This document shows, one piece after another, positions 10,613 through 21,479 of a stretch of 64,000 nucleotides of DNA. Below the pieces are notes generated by a model. The model ran no database searches, was not told where the DNA came from, and saw nothing but the letters and a program-made list of their open reading frames with translations. This stretch comes from Nematopogon swammerdamellus (Eukaryota; Arthropoda; Insecta; Lepidoptera; Adelidae): NCBI GenBank assembly GCA_946902875.1, contig OX336344.1:16885791-16949790 (forward strand), written 5' to 3'. Both the position numbers and the translations under genes were made by a program. Each line of letters starts with the position of its first letter. Position 1 is the stretch's first letter.

Positions 10613-11334
10613 GAGGGGTACGTGTGCATCGTTCTCTCTAAGTGCATCGTTATGCCAAAAAAACATTGTAAGTTTTATTTACCCTGCAGCTGAAGACGAA
10701 GCCATGTCAACCGAGCGAGGTTTCTCTTCAAGTTTATCAGCCAGCGAAGAAGGTAAATTTGCGGAACTCTCCACCTTTGAGCGAAGCTCTCCACGTAGCA
10801 AAAATCCTCTTTGGTAGCCAAACGAATCGAAATTACGGAAATATCAAAGTAAAATGCGCGTATGCACTGCGTGTGATTTTTGCAGCCACAGAATACAAAT
10901 CTCTGTTGTGGCCGTCAGTCTACGCGACGTGACATTTCGCTGTAGATAAAACGGCAGTGTTACCATTTTATATCGAGCTTGTTTTCGACCACGATAAATT
11001 TATCGATGGCCCGGTTCGTGCTTCCACTTATCGATAAAAAATGTGGATATACGGTTATATCGATCGAGCTCGATAAGTATCGACTTGCGTTTGTGCTCCC
11101 GCTGCATCGTTCGGAACCGGTGTAAAACTGCAGGTCCTTTCCCTTGCCCCTTACTATGGTAGGCTCAAATAGTTGCCGACTGGGTTGGTACCACCGTACT
11201 GGATGTAAGATGGCCGCATAGCATCCGGAGCATGTGCTTTGGCCGCTCCAACTCAGCCACTCATATAAAAAATTAAAAATAAATTGGTATCAAAGTGAAC
11301 TCAAATAAGTCACGCATACATCGATAAATTCTAA

Positions 11335-11592
11335 TTTGTTTTTTATGTAATCCGGTATGAGTGTCTGAGTCGGAAGGGCCTAAGCACATGCTCCGACCAG
11401 CCAATATCACCTCCGAGAAGGTAGGTGCTATACCGGAGACTTCCCTGGACTGCTGACTATACTGGACTAGAGGAGAACACAGCCGAGGCTGCTATGCGGC
11501 CATCGTACATCCAGTACGGTGGTACCAACACAGTCGGCACCAACACCAATACAATTTGAGCCTACCACCTAGTAGGGGCAAGGGAAAATTTG
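11335..11592 (-). mobile_element. SINE-C copy
   Basis: Begins with the reversed tail ttttttatgtaatccggtat and runs to ctaccacctagtaggggcaa. The pol III head has been lost. Confidence 0.8.
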
Positions 11593-11639
11593 TATATATT
11601 TACAATGAATAATGTAATAAAAAAGTATAACAAACATTA

Positions 11640-11790
11640 TTTTTATTAATTTTATTGCTACGAGCGCGTGCTACGAATGAACATTTGGTGCTACGTATAT
11701 TGGTAGCAGTAGTAAGTTTAGTGCTACGAATATATTAATGCCGCTACGAGAAGCGTAACCTACGGCGTAACTTATGTATTAGTTGAGCCG
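11640..11790. repeat. Degenerate tgctacga repeat
   Basis: tgctacgagcg, tgctacgaatg, tgctacgtata, tgctacgaata and ccgctacgaga occur at irregular spacing. No gene is visible here. Confidence 0.5.
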
Positions 11791-11952
11791 TTGATTGATA
11801 TACTTATCTATTTTGTTTATTGTTTATTGTATAATCCATAGTATCCATAGGTAGGAAACCTACGCCTGGACATGTCGATTTTATTCCCCCAGGGCTTCCC
11901 TTCATTTCAAGGCGGCTACATTGACTTTTTTATTTCAAGTATCGAACAGTTC
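11791..11952. other. Unassigned sequence
   Basis: Short AT-rich spacer without recognisable content. Confidence 0.4.
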
Positions 11953-12085
11953 AAAATGTAATATATATACATATATGTATATATATTACATTTTACATTG
12001 AGCATACTGTATGTATATATACATACAGTATGCTCTAAAAACATATATATGTATATATATACATACATATATATGTTTTTAGAGC
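11953..12085. repeat. Three consecutive AT-rich palindromes
   Basis: 11953-11994 is a perfect 42-bp palindrome (half: aaaatgtaatatatatacat plus one base). 12000-12035 is a perfect 36-bp palindrome (half: gagcatactgtatgtata). 12032-12085 is a 54-bp palindrome with one mismatch (outer half: gctctaaaaacatatatat). The last two share the four bases gctc. Confidence 0.9.
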
Positions 12086-12089
12086 ATGG

Positions 12090-12345
12090 AAATTTGACTT
12101 CCGAGAGGGCGACCTGCGGAGTCAAGGGGAGAAAATAAAATAAATTCGAAACGCAAACAAACAGAGAATTGAGCGGCACCTGCTCGGTACTTGAGCGAGA
12201 TGTTTTCGCACTGGCTGCTTTTAGACTGGACCGGTCCGAGAAGACACGATTGGTCGGTGGTTGCCGGCGACAAACGTGTGTATTTATATTGTTTGGTTAT
12301 TAATTTAAATTAAATTAAAATATACTTCATTACACTATAAATTTA
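12090..12345. other. Unassigned sequence
   Basis: Minus-strand frame 12079-12273 is open but has no recognisable motif. Confidence 0.35.
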
Positions 12346-12347
12346 CT

Positions 12348-12632
12348 ACCGTGCGGGGCTGGTACTTAAAAAGAATAGCCCCACTGTATCTCTCCCCATG
12401 CATGTCGTAAAAGGCGACTAAGGGATAAGGACAAGATGCCGTGCTAAAGGGCGACAGGTTCGCCACCTCTCACCTTGGCACGGTACTTCCACCGACCGAG
12501 TCATGCAGTAGTTGGGTCTTCGTTGTTGCTGTTGTTGTGCTGTAATTTACCAGAGTTCTTGCAGCACAACACCGTTTACTCTGCTTACCCCGATTGTCGG
12601 AATTCAGCGTGTGTGATATCTATATGTAAGTA
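12348..12632 (+). mobile_element. SINE-B copy, near full length
   Basis: Starts taccgtgcggggctggtact, includes aaaagaatagccccactg, catgtcgtaaaaggcgact, gccgtgctaaagggcgac and the complementary pair around gtgctgtaatttaccagag, and ends gcgtgtgtgatatctata. An internal deletion removes most of the 'cttacttgctgcttgat' block. It is one of the best copies for the 5' boundary. Confidence 0.85.
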
Positions 12633-12854
12633 TTTACTAAAGGCGGACTTAAAGCCTAAAGGCATTCTCTACTAGTTATGCCTGGGACTGTGGGTAATGA
12701 GAAATTAACTTAAAAAAATTAAATGTACTTATATCTGAGCTTTTACCCGCGACTTCGCTTCCCGTGACTTTTTGTGTCAGCAAAGGCTATTAACCACAAC
12801 TTTGCAATAATTAATACCACAACTATACGTTTACCTATTTTCTCCATAAGACAT
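12633..12854. other. Repeat-derived spacer
   Basis: aaggcggacttaaagcctaa recalls the LINE 3' UTR family Rep-H. gagcttttacccgcgacttcg resembles, in reverse, the Helitron-like end at 34035-34318. Confidence 0.4.
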
Positions 12855-12965
12855 AATAATGAAATGAAATGAATGAAAATATACTTTATTGTACACCGTA
12901 TAAAAAGGTTACAAAAGGCGAGTTTAATGCCTTGCGGCATTCTTTACGAACTAACCTTTGGGATG
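12855..12965 (-). mobile_element. Rep-H-like LINE 3' end
   Basis: gaatgaaaatatactttattg followed by ttaatgccttgcggcattct reads, in reverse, as a 3' UTR ending in an AATAAA-like signal and an A/T-rich tail. Confidence 0.4.
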
Positions 12966-13000
12966 TGGAAAACACGTAGGGGCGGACAATGCAGTACTAA

Positions 13001-13375
13001 ACAGGGAACAGTTGTATGAAATATAAATACACACTTATACAAATTGTACAAAGATACATACAATCAATATAAATCCTTACATATACATAATTACATATAT
13101 ACAATAAGAAATATACATATTATAATATACCTACATCAACTCTTATATACTATACATACATACTTATATACATACATACTTTACATATATACAGGGAACA
13201 GTTGTATGAAATATAAATACACACATATACAAATTGTACAAAGATACATACAATCAATATAAATCCTTACATATACATAATTACATATATACAATAAGAA
13301 ATATACATATTATAATATACCTACATCAACTCTTATATACTAAACATACATACTTATATACATACTTTACATATA
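13001..13375. repeat. 190-bp tandem repeat, two units
   Basis: acagggaacagttgtatgaa starts at 13001 and again at 13191. The units differ by a few bases and a short deletion in the second. They are rich in tacatata motifs. Confidence 0.9.
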
Positions 13376-13525
13376 TTTCAACTGGATTGAAGACGCAAGG
13401 GCATCGGTGAGTATTTATATTTATTTTACCTACTCATTGCCATGTGGTTTCAGAAATCGTTTGTGGATACGATACATAATATACGAGTTTATACTTGCGA
13501 GACATTCATGCGATGAAAAAAAAAA

Positions 13526-13708
13526 TTTTTTATGGAGACTGACACGATTGGCTACGTCACCTACAACATCCGTGATGTCAGCCCATAACACCGGGTGAAC
13601 CAGGTGTCATGTCAGTGCTTCCCTTTATTTCATGTCGGCTACACTGAACTGGACGGAAAACACGAACTATTTACATAGCCGTTTCGACTGACGTTTCGCT
13701 CAGTCAAT
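13526..13708 (-). mobile_element. SINE-A copy, partial
   Basis: Reversed tail ttttttatggagactgacac, then acatccgtgatgtcagccca, ggctacactgaactggacg and agccgtttcgactgacgttt. It stops before the shared central block. Confidence 0.8.
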
Positions 13709-13709
13709 T

Positions 13710-14158
13710 CTACCTATGAAGCTTGTGAAACGTTTATCTCCGTAATTTCGTGTTTGATTTGAAGAGAAACCGTCCAATGTGAAAGAAGACGATACTTCTT
13801 TGACAAATTCATTCGGATTAACTTTTGAGAGGAGTTTTGTTGAGAAATACTCATACACGTACAAATAACTCTCGGGTCTCGTTAATTTTGATCTTACTTC
13901 AAGGAATATGGTTCAACATTAAAGTATCCTATTTTAAAAGTAATTGTCTATCCAAGTAACTTACTTAACTAACTGACTAACTGTCCCCGCGGTCCTCCGC
14001 TCGTGGCGACACATATGATCTTATAATCATTTTCAGAGGCGACAAAAAATTTCAGTGAAAATCCCATGTGAATGTATTGAGTCGTTCTCGACTTTTATAA
14101 GTGAACATAAAATGGAAGACGGCGGCGTATCGGGCGTTCGTTACAGAATTAGAAAGAT
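13710..14158. other. Unassigned sequence
   Basis: No supportable gene. A short frame at 14055-14297 runs into the Rep-H copy. Confidence 0.4.
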
Positions 14159-14159
14159 A

Positions 14160-14290
14160 TATATGAAATACTTTATTTCCCCAAAAACATTTTACACAAA
14201 CACAATATTACATTTACATATGTTACAAAGGCGGACTTATCCGTTGCAGCGATTTCTTCCAGTCAACCTTTGGATCTTTGAAAGTCGATT
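14160..14290 (-). mobile_element. Rep-H copy (LINE 3' UTR)
   Basis: ccaaaaacattttacacaaa, then caaaggcggacttatccgtt and cagtcaacctttgga. In reverse this ends with an AATAAAG-like polyadenylation context. Sister copies: 16196, 41680, 44815 and 47400. Confidence 0.6.
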
Positions 14291-14321
14291 AATATAGTGT
14301 AATGTATGTAGGCAGTAGCAA

Positions 14322-14565
14322 AGACAAGGTGCCGTGCTAAAGGGCGATAGGCCAGCCACCTCTCACCTTCCACGGAGTCATGCAGCAGGTGGCTCTTCGT
14401 GCTGTTCGTTGGGCGTTCAGGTGGGCGTTCGTGCTGACTGATACTTTGCTAATCGTAGTGGTCGGTGTTGTTCTGTAATTTATAAGAGTCCTTGCAGCAC
14501 AACACCGATTACTTTGCTCACCCTGATTGTCGAGATACAGCGTGCGTTATGTATGTGTATGTATT
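14322..14565 (+). mobile_element. SINE-B copy, 5' end missing
   Basis: gtgccgtgctaaagggcgat, catgcagcaggtggctcttc, ccttgcagcacaacaccgat and the end gcgttatgtatgtgtatgta. Confidence 0.8.
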
Positions 14566-14761
14566 TAAGTCGTGGAGTTTACTTAATTCACTGGGTTCAT
14601 TCACCTAGGTGCATTAAGTATACTATTCGTAGACTTTAATCACTACTTGTAGGTATATATGTAATTAAAAGTTCAGTCTATATTTTTTAAGTAAACTTTA
14701 TTCACCCAAAAAATTATACTAATCAACATATACATGTACGTTACATTTTTATTAAATTATT
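14566..14761. other. Unassigned AT-rich spacer
   Basis: Nothing recognised. Confidence 0.4.
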
Positions 14762-15024
14762 TTTTTTTTTTATGGAAACTGACACGGTTGGCTACATCAC
14801 CTACAACGTCCGTGATGCCAGCCCATAACACCGGGTGAACTAGGTGCCATGTCAGTGCTTCCCCCTTTGATCGTGCCGGCTACACTGAACTGGTCGAAAA
14901 ACACAAACTATTTTACATAGCCGTTTTGACCGACGTTTCATTCAGTGCGGTGGTACCAACCCGGGCGGGTTAAACCCTACCACCAAGTAAGATTAGGAGG
15001 GAAGGGACCTACAGTTTTACGAGT
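14762..15024 (-). mobile_element. SINE-A copy
   Basis: Reversed A-tail tttttttttttatggaaact through to ctacagttttacgag. It contains the shared central block but stops before the 5S-like head. Confidence 0.85.
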
Positions 15025-15074
15025 TATTAAAATACATGTCAAAATTGCAGACGCTGAAAGTACGTTAGCGAATT

Positions 15075-15749
15075 TCCCTTTGAGTGCGACAATAAATTTA
15101 GCTGTCAACCCATAAGTGCGACACGCCATTTTGGCCAAAATCAATTTTGGTCAACATCGGGTGCGCTCTGCGTTTTTGGCGATATTTCTAGACTTTTTTC
15201 TTTTAAACGTTTATGAAAAGGTTTTATTTTCCAAATGCACATTAAATTTTCTATAATTTCATTGGTAATGTGTTTAATACTATCATTATTAAACTGGTTT
15301 TAAAAAATCAAGCATTTTCGGAACGGTTTTTGCCTAGGGGGTTACCAAAATTACGATACTTTACGAATAAATCGTTCCTCAGCGCCGAGAAACTATTGTA
15401 AATGAAGATTACTTACCCTTCCATCGTTTTTTACAAAGAAAACACCAAAAAATCCACAAAAACCCACTAAAAACACGAGGCGCACACGTCACCGTCCGCG
15501 AACGCGAAGAGACCGACTGAAGATCGCTTGTCAAAATTATTTTGACAGGACAAGCACATAGAAGTGTGTATTCTTAGGTAGCCTACTCTTTCACGAATAA
15601 CTAGACATTCGTTAGAAGAGTTAAGAAGGATGTTGCACTTTACAATAAATTTATTTAGTATGACATAGACTCGCGCCCATAATATGGCTGTTCGCACTTG
15701 TGGACATTCCCGGCCGCGACCATAATATGGGTGTTCGCACTCAAAGGGA
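15075..15749. mobile_element. TIR-bounded non-coding element (candidate MITE)
   Basis: tccctttgagtgcga at 15075-15089 and its exact reverse complement at 15735-15749 enclose 675 bp without a coding frame of note. Inner parts also echo each other (cataagtgcgacacgcc; cataatatggctgttcgcac). The flanking bases do not give a clear TSD. Confidence 0.55.
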
Positions 15750-15839
15750 CATATTTGAATTTGTATTAGAAATGTAATTATCCATTAAATAGAGATCGTC
15801 GATCTACAAGTTGATTTATATATTTAAAACAAATCTACC

Positions 15840-16190
15840 AGAAAATTACTACTACTACCGAGGTAATATTATGCATAGTGCATTGGGCGGATATACCGAA
15901 TGTCGCCCAAACGACGATTTCAACTACTCTCGTACTTAAAAGCGCCTATCCTTCAGAAAGCTCGGCCTATTCAACAAATTCTAAAGGAGCGTTAGCATCT
16001 GAGTCTCTTTCAGCCGGATCTGACGTAATAACATCGTCTAATGATGCCCATTGCAGGCTACATTTCAGTCAACCTGAAAAAAACTCGCCACGGGGTCTCG
16101 TTTCGCTTCATATTGAGGATTTCCTTGTAAACCTTTACAGGTGCGGTAGCATAAGCGGAGATATATAAATACAACTTTGTCATTGTCGAT
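15840..16190. other. Unassigned sequence with a 96-codon frame
   Basis: 15878-16168 (plus) is open and serine-rich (SAYPSESSAYSTNSKGALAS). I do not recognise it; no repeat partner, splice pattern or conserved motif supports a gene. Confidence 0.25.
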
Positions 16191-16195
16191 ATCTT

Positions 16196-16315
16196 TACTA
16201 CATGGAAAGGTAGACTGTAAGAAATCTCTGTAAGGGATAAGTCAGTCTTTGCACCTTATGTAAATTTTCTGATGTACTTATTACTGTTGAATGTAGCAAT
16301 AAAGCATTTTCTATC
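16196..16315 (+). mobile_element. Rep-H copy (LINE 3' UTR)
   Basis: gtagactgtaagaaatctct, ggataagtcagtctttgcac and gcaataaagcattttctatc end in a T-run. Closely matches 47400-47525. Confidence 0.65.
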
Positions 16316-16520
16316 TTTTTTTTTTTATGGAGACTGACACGGTTGGCTACATCACCTACAACGTCCGTGATGTCAGCCCATAACACCGGGTGAACTAGGT
16401 GCCATGTCAGTGCTTCCCCCTTTGATCGTGCCGGTTACACTGAACTGGTCGGAAAACACAAACTATTTACATAGCCGTTTAGACCGACGTTTCATTCAGT
16501 GCGGTGGTACCAACCCGGGT
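16316..16520 (-). mobile_element. SINE-A copy, partial
   Basis: tttttatggagactgacacg to ggtggtaccaacccgggt. It abuts the Rep-H copy directly, so the T-run is shared. Confidence 0.85.
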
Positions 16521-16627
16521 ACCAATATCTATCTATATTTCCCTCCTATTGTCGTAGTATTCAGCCAAAGAGATTTAAATATTTAATAGGCTATAGAGCT
16601 GGCATGGGGAACATTTTGATATGAAAA

Positions 16628-17410
16628 AACTGGCCAAGTGCGAGTCGGACTCGCGCATATACACCACAAAAAATCCTTGGAGAAAGACATGCTTCTTGTA
16701 TGGGAACCCCGTTAATTTTTCACTTTTTAGGGTTCCGTAGTCAACAAGGAACCCTTATAGTTTCGCCATGTCCGTCCGTCTGTCCGTCCGTCTGTCTGTC
16801 CGCGGCTTAGCTCAGAGACCCTTAGTACTAGAAAGTTGTAAGTTGGTATGGGTATTTATATTAATAACGCCGACAAAGTGGTGAAATAAAAATTTTGAAA
16901 TAATTTTTTTTAGGGTACCTCCCCGCCCCGTAAAGTGGGGATGATTTTTTTTTCACGTCTACCCCATCGTATGGGGTGTCGTTGGATAGGTCTCTGGAAA
17001 ATATTGGGTTTGTGAAAAGCATTTTTCGATTTAGGAATCCGTTTGCGAATTATTAAGCTTTTAAGTGCAAATTTTTGCTAGAGTCAACTGTCCCCCCCCC
17101 CCCCCCCCCCTGCCAGCTAAACGGTTGTTATTAGATATGTGAAAAAATTCACAGCAGTAGTACATATATCGAAATTAAAAGGAAAACTATCACAGCTAAG
17201 TAGGCTGTACAGGTTGACGAGTAATAGTCGACCAACCTATAAAATGTACGGACGACAGCCATCATTTCACTGTTGAAGAACTTTTTCAAATTAAATTCAT
17301 TTATTTCCCCTACGAAATTATACAAATAATCAAATAATTTATTTTGATAGGGTTCCGCAACTACGGAACCCTACACTGCGCGTGGCCCGACACGCACTTG
17401 GCCGCTTTTC
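16628..17410 (+). mobile_element. Rep-E2: long 'gggttccgtag' repeat
   Basis: Bounded by ctggccaagtgcgagtcgga on the left and cgacacgcacttggccg on the right, which are imperfect inverted repeats. Interior landmarks: gttccgtagtcaacaaggaa, tatagtttcgccatgtccg, ggctta...cagagaccctta, a C-run at 17092-17110 and gttccgcaactacggaaccc. It is related at its ends to Rep-E but has a different interior. No coding frame. Confidence 0.65.
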
Positions 17411-17414
17411 AAAT

Positions 17415-17565
17415 GTTTTATTATTGTTATATCCGCCAAAATAAACATATATTGTGAACATTTCAACAGGCTAGCTATTATGGTTCCAAAGATACAGCCA
17501 TCTGACGGACGTACGGACAGACAGACAGACAGACGGACGTTGTAGGCTTAGTAATAAGGCTTTTT
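17415..17565 (-). mobile_element. Rep-E fragment
   Basis: Reverse of the Rep-E middle: atccgccaaaata, catttcaacaggctagctat, gatacagccatc, the acagacagac tract and ggcttagtaataaggc. Confidence 0.6.
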
Positions 17566-18420
17566 AAAATTGTGATATCGAATTATTTTAAATTTAGAAC
17601 AGACGGTACTAATTTTGTAAAATAGCCATAATTGCGATTTCGTATTGAAAGCTAGGTAACGCGGTTCCAAAACTGTTAGGTGACATGACTTCAGTAAAGA
17701 AAATTATTATCTTCAGGAGTTTTTTTATGGAAATTACGCTCTTCGGTGTTGCAGAAGGCGGTCTTGTAAAGTAACGTTTCTTTCAGTTAAGCTTGAATAC
17801 AGGGTTTTCTTTGACGGGAGTGATGTAGTAATGCACATACATTCTTCGCAATAGCGAAAAAAATATAAATTCCGGAATTAGAATCTTCGACGTTCTTTCG
17901 AGATTTTTTCGCGGCGGTGTTTTCATTGACCTGAAATCTGCGAAGTTTCTCGCCGGCTCCTCTTCGTTGGTGTAATCGAACCGAATTGAAAAAATTATGA
18001 CAAGTTCGAGTGTAGTAAGAAAGCCCAATAAACAATTAACAATATAATACACGTTAGACCCGCGACAATAGGATAACTCACAAGAAATTTTCAGACCTAA
18101 ATTTATGTCAATGAATTTATATTCTAGCTAGGTCAAGGAAATGTTCGCACCGACCTTGGACATAATCATACCACACGAAAAACCTCTTAGAGGCGATAAA
18201 TACGAGTGGGTCCTTCACCGTGACATTAGGGATAAGAATCTTTTTATTTTCATTTGCAGCAATTTTGTATGTAATTGCGCCATCTCACGCCACTGCGAGA
18301 ACACTTAGATAAATAACCGATGTCGTACGCTAAATTAGCTTTATTACATTTTTAAAAAACATCCCTTTCGACAGTGGCGTATCTATGGGGACAGTTTAGA
18401 TTCCCGAATGGGGTGAACAT
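17566..18420. other. Unassigned sequence
   Basis: Two overlapping minus-strand frames (17783-18052 and 17787-18035) are open but give unrelated proteins with no domain I recognise. Confidence 0.35.
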
Positions 18421-18421
18421 A

Positions 18422-18712
18422 TATTTTTTATGGAATCTGACACGGTTCGGTTGGCTACATCACCTGCAAAATCCGTGATGTCAGCCCATAACCCCGGGTG
18501 AACTAGGTGCCATGTCAGTGCTTACCTACATTTCATGTCGGCTACACTGAACTGGACGAAAACACAAACTATTTACATAGCCGTTTCGACCGACGCTTCA
18601 TTCAGTGCGGTTGGACCAACCCGGGCGGGATAAACCATACCACCTACAACGGTCGATCGATCACACATCCAAGTACTGACCGCGCCGCACCACTGAGCTA
18701 CCGAGGCTGACG
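18422..18712 (-). mobile_element. SINE-A copy with truncated head
   Basis: From atatttttta-tggaatctgac to accgaggctgacg. The 5S-like part survives as catccaagtactgaccgcg and the tRNA-like part as accactgagctaccgag, with the sequence between them deleted. Confidence 0.8.
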
Positions 18713-18719
18713 AATAATC

Positions 18720-19130
18720 CCTAAGGGGGGAATAGTCTCTCGCTAAGCCTGGCGCTACACTAAGCGTGATTTGCCCCCGCGCAAATTACGTCGCGTAAAA
18801 AAAAATTCAATTTGCGCTCGGTGTAGCGAGAGCAGTAGAAATGTGTACATAACGCAATACTGAGGTTAGCAACCCTAAGGTTGTTTTAACGCTCGTAGAT
18901 ACCGTTCAGTTCAGTGTAGCCCACACGACAAAAGACAAGCATTCCAATGACGACTAGTTACGACAGGAGTAGGATATAAGTAGTGTAATCACACGAGGAA
19001 GAAATAAAAAATTAAATGCTACTCAACAAATTAAGTGGGCGTTAAATTTTGAACACTTAAAGAAAATAAGAATAATTACATTACCCCTGTATTTCGGTAC
19101 ATCTACATTTCTGGCAGTCTTAATTATTTA
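18720..19130. other. Unassigned, with an inverted repeat and a SINE-A scrap
   Basis: ggcgctacactaagcg and gcgctcggtgtagcg form a loose inverted repeat at 18751-18829. ttcagttcagtgtagccca near 18907 is a SINE-A remnant in plus orientation. Confidence 0.4.
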
Positions 19131-19134
19131 TTTA

Positions 19135-19388
19135 CATACATACATACCGTTACTCTGTATCCATACAACCGGTGTTAGCAGAGTAATCGGTGTTGTGCTG
19201 CAAGAACTTGTGTAAATTACAGCACAACACCGACCATCACGTTTAGCAAAATATTAGGAAAAGATAACTATCAAACAGCAAGTAAAGTTACCTACTGCAT
19301 GGCTGTGGAAGGATCGTGCCAAGGTTATAGGTGGCCAGTCTGTCGCCCTTTAGCACGTCATCTTGTCCTTATCCCTTCTCCATTTTTT
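19135..19388 (-). mobile_element. SINE-B copy
   Basis: tgtgctgcaagaacttgtgt, agcacaacaccgaccatcac, actgcatggctgtggaagga, gtcgccctttagcacgtcat and ttgtccttatcccttctcc. The reversed 5' block beyond this point is lost. Confidence 0.75.
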
Positions 19389-19389
19389 T

Positions 19390-19826
19390 ATAGCTTCCGA
19401 ACTGGGTCGCTCCGCCCAAGGTCGAAGCCTCAAGCGCAGCCAATTTCACCCCCGAGGAGGTGGGAGTCCGGCTTGAAGCCGGACTAATGTCGCTGGGCAA
19501 AGGATATTATCCTGCCATTGGAAGATACGTGGATTGTAGAAATAGGGTAAGATCCGGAAATCCGTTTCACACCGTTGCAGCGCGACACAAGAACGATTTA
19601 GAGAATCGTGCAGTTCTAAGAACTCTTCTGTCGACTACACAGGGGTGTTCCGCGAGAGTGTGACGGGTTTTGCGAAGGCGAACAGGAGGAGGAGGGATGA
19701 GGGTAGCAAGTTCGTCAGAGCAGCGGCCATAGTAGTACCGATGAAACAGGCTCAATGACCCAACAATACGTCTGTGCTTTAGAGATAATTTAGATAGTTT
19801 AAATATGTTATATGTAAAAAAATAAG
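19390..19826. other. Unassigned sequence with a 21-bp palindrome
   Basis: agtccggctt and aagccggact meet at 19468-19488 to form a perfect hairpin. Moderate GC content, no recognised gene. Confidence 0.4.
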
Positions 19827-20071
19827 GGATATGACTCCCTTATATTACTAGGTGGTAGGGTTTAATCCGCCCGGGTTGGTACCACCGCACTGAATGAAAG
19901 GTCGGTCGAAACGGCTATGTAAATAGTTTGTGTTTTCCGTCCAGTTCAGTGTAGCCGGTACGACCGAAGGGAAGCACTGACGTGGCACCAAGTTCACCCG
20001 GTGTTATGGGCTGACATTACGGATGTTGTAGGTGATGTAGCCAACGGTGTCAGTTTCCATAAAAAAAAAAA
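19827..20071 (+). mobile_element. SINE-A copy, head missing
   Basis: Begins gggatatgactcccttatat, as does the reverse of the 28998 copy, so the two share a subfamily. It ends gtgtcagtttccataaaaaa. Confidence 0.85.
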
Positions 20072-21479
20072 AATTCCTTGCTAAACCCCCCATTCTGTAA
20101 ATTCTAGTTTCGCTACAGACATCCACGAATGCCATAACAAGTTGACTTACGTTTTATTCCACCATAACCGTCGCATCTCTCAGCCGGGCAACTGGTATGT
20201 AAGATGTCAGATATTGCAGCCTGGCGGCTTACGGCAAGACAAGGGGTAGATATCCCTACTTAGATGGGAATAAACAGCTAGAAATGGCATTGAATATAAA
20301 ATAAAATAAAAAATGAAATTTAAAATTTTCTTTTTAAAAACCAGCTTTTATTTATTTTTTATTTTAAACTTTAATAAAATATGAAACATAAATTAAACTA
20401 AATATAATTAAATTAAATTAACGTAATGAAGAACTAAAACTAATAAAGTCTAAGAAGGAGGAAACGATAGAGAAATGGGGTTTTGCTAATGAAAGTAAAA
20501 TAAAAAATACAAAATGTTCAAAAAAAAAATTGTTTAGGCTTTCGGTTTGTTTTCAAAAAGCTTGTCGCGCTAATTTGTAAAGAAAATACATACTTCGGCA
20601 ATTACTTACTTGCTTATCACACAATCACTCTCCAATGAAATTAATTTTTTGAACATTTCGCGAAAAGCTTTTTGAAAAGAAATCGAAAACCCAATCTTAT
20701 ATTTTAATTTTAGTATTTTTTTTACAGAAGCTTGTTTTTAAAAAGGTTTTCATTTAATATTTTGTTGTGTGCTTTTTATTAAAAAAAAATTTCATGTTGT
20801 AGAGGGGTCAAGTGGTTCGGAGAGGTTTAAATTCAGTTGCAAGATTTCACAAGTGAAGTTAAATAAACGCGTGTAATAATAAATAATTAATAAATAATTT
20901 CAATTTTGACTATATTACATTATTGTCATCTGAGCTAAAGGAGTGTACAAAAATTTCAGCTCAATTGGTGGAGTGGAACTGCTTAAAATTCAGTTGCAAG
21001 ATTTGACCCATACTAACAAGTGCAGTTAAATTAAAGCATGTGATAAAATCTAATAATCATATAATAGTTTTTTTTTAATACAACAAACATTTAAATATAA
21101 CTTAACTAAAACAATCTAATTAATATGTATGAATGGATCCTGGGCCTTTTTTTGCTAGGCGCATTGCCTAGTATATTCTTCCTATGCGCCTATATTGTTC
21201 GTACGTCGCCTGTAGTAACCAAGCAAACATAATAACACATAACGGTTTTTGCCCACTATTTCAATTATTTTTTCCAAGTCGAACTCTAAGACAAAGACTA
21301 CTCGTATTTGTAATTTCACCTGTGTAGACTCTTCCTTCACTTCCTCTACAATGTCGCCCCTTCTGTGTGTTAAGTTCCACGCCTACGTAGGCAATTAGAT
21401 AAGTAGACGAGTGAAATGTGGCGCGTTAGTCGAGTACGTGGCTCTGAGCTTTATTAAATAGGTACCAAATTAAAATTCC
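20072..21479. other. Unassigned AT-rich sequence
   Basis: Long low-complexity AT stretches at 20290-20420 and 20870-21130. Two similar lines near 20820 and 20975 share caagatttcac/attcagttgcaagattt, suggesting a weak internal duplication. No gene seen. Confidence 0.4.

Larger units (their letters stand above)
9894..10756 (+). pseudogene. Exon-like fragments inside the insertion
   Basis: Three pieces look like spliced coding remnants. 9895-9996 opens with ATG (MAQAFMNLWMVRRHRQ...) and ends at a possible donor (cggtatga). 10290-10380 follows a possible acceptor (ttctctag) and reads GDSGNAAPRTYPYT, resembling the GDSGY-x-L-x-x-x-x-x-TP motif around a catalytic Asp in PIF/Harbinger transposases, but with changed spacing. 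10690-10750 follows ttaccctgcag and stops at aggtaaat. The minus strand over 10141-10365 is also open, so direction is not certain. No complete transposase is present. Confidence 0.3.
9550..11097. mobile_element. DNA-transposon-like insertion (possibly Harbinger-derived)
   Basis: Interrupts SINE-C. Its ends are inverted: gagcacaaa at the left and tttgtgctc at the right; gagcacaaac also recurs near 9729. Both end regions contain repeated atcgataaa/ttatcgat and tatcgatc motifs. The interior carries exon-like fragments and a smaller palindromic MITE. The Harbinger idea rests only on a GDSG-containing fragment and is weak; I could not identify a clear TSD. Confidence 0.5.
9421..11290 (+). mobile_element. 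SINE-C copy split by a 1.5-kb insertion
   Basis: The head is at 9421-9549: box A tggccgagtgg at 9431-9441 and box B ggttcgaatcc at 9475-9485, then tttttctgatgaaaaaattt. The body resumes at 11098 with cgctgcatcgttcggaaccg, aaaactgcaggtcc and tgggttggtaccaccgtac, ending cagccactcatataaaaaat. The intact order is seen on the minus strand at 37796-38195. The body also has an internal deletion after 'gatggccgcatagca'. Confidence 0.75.
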
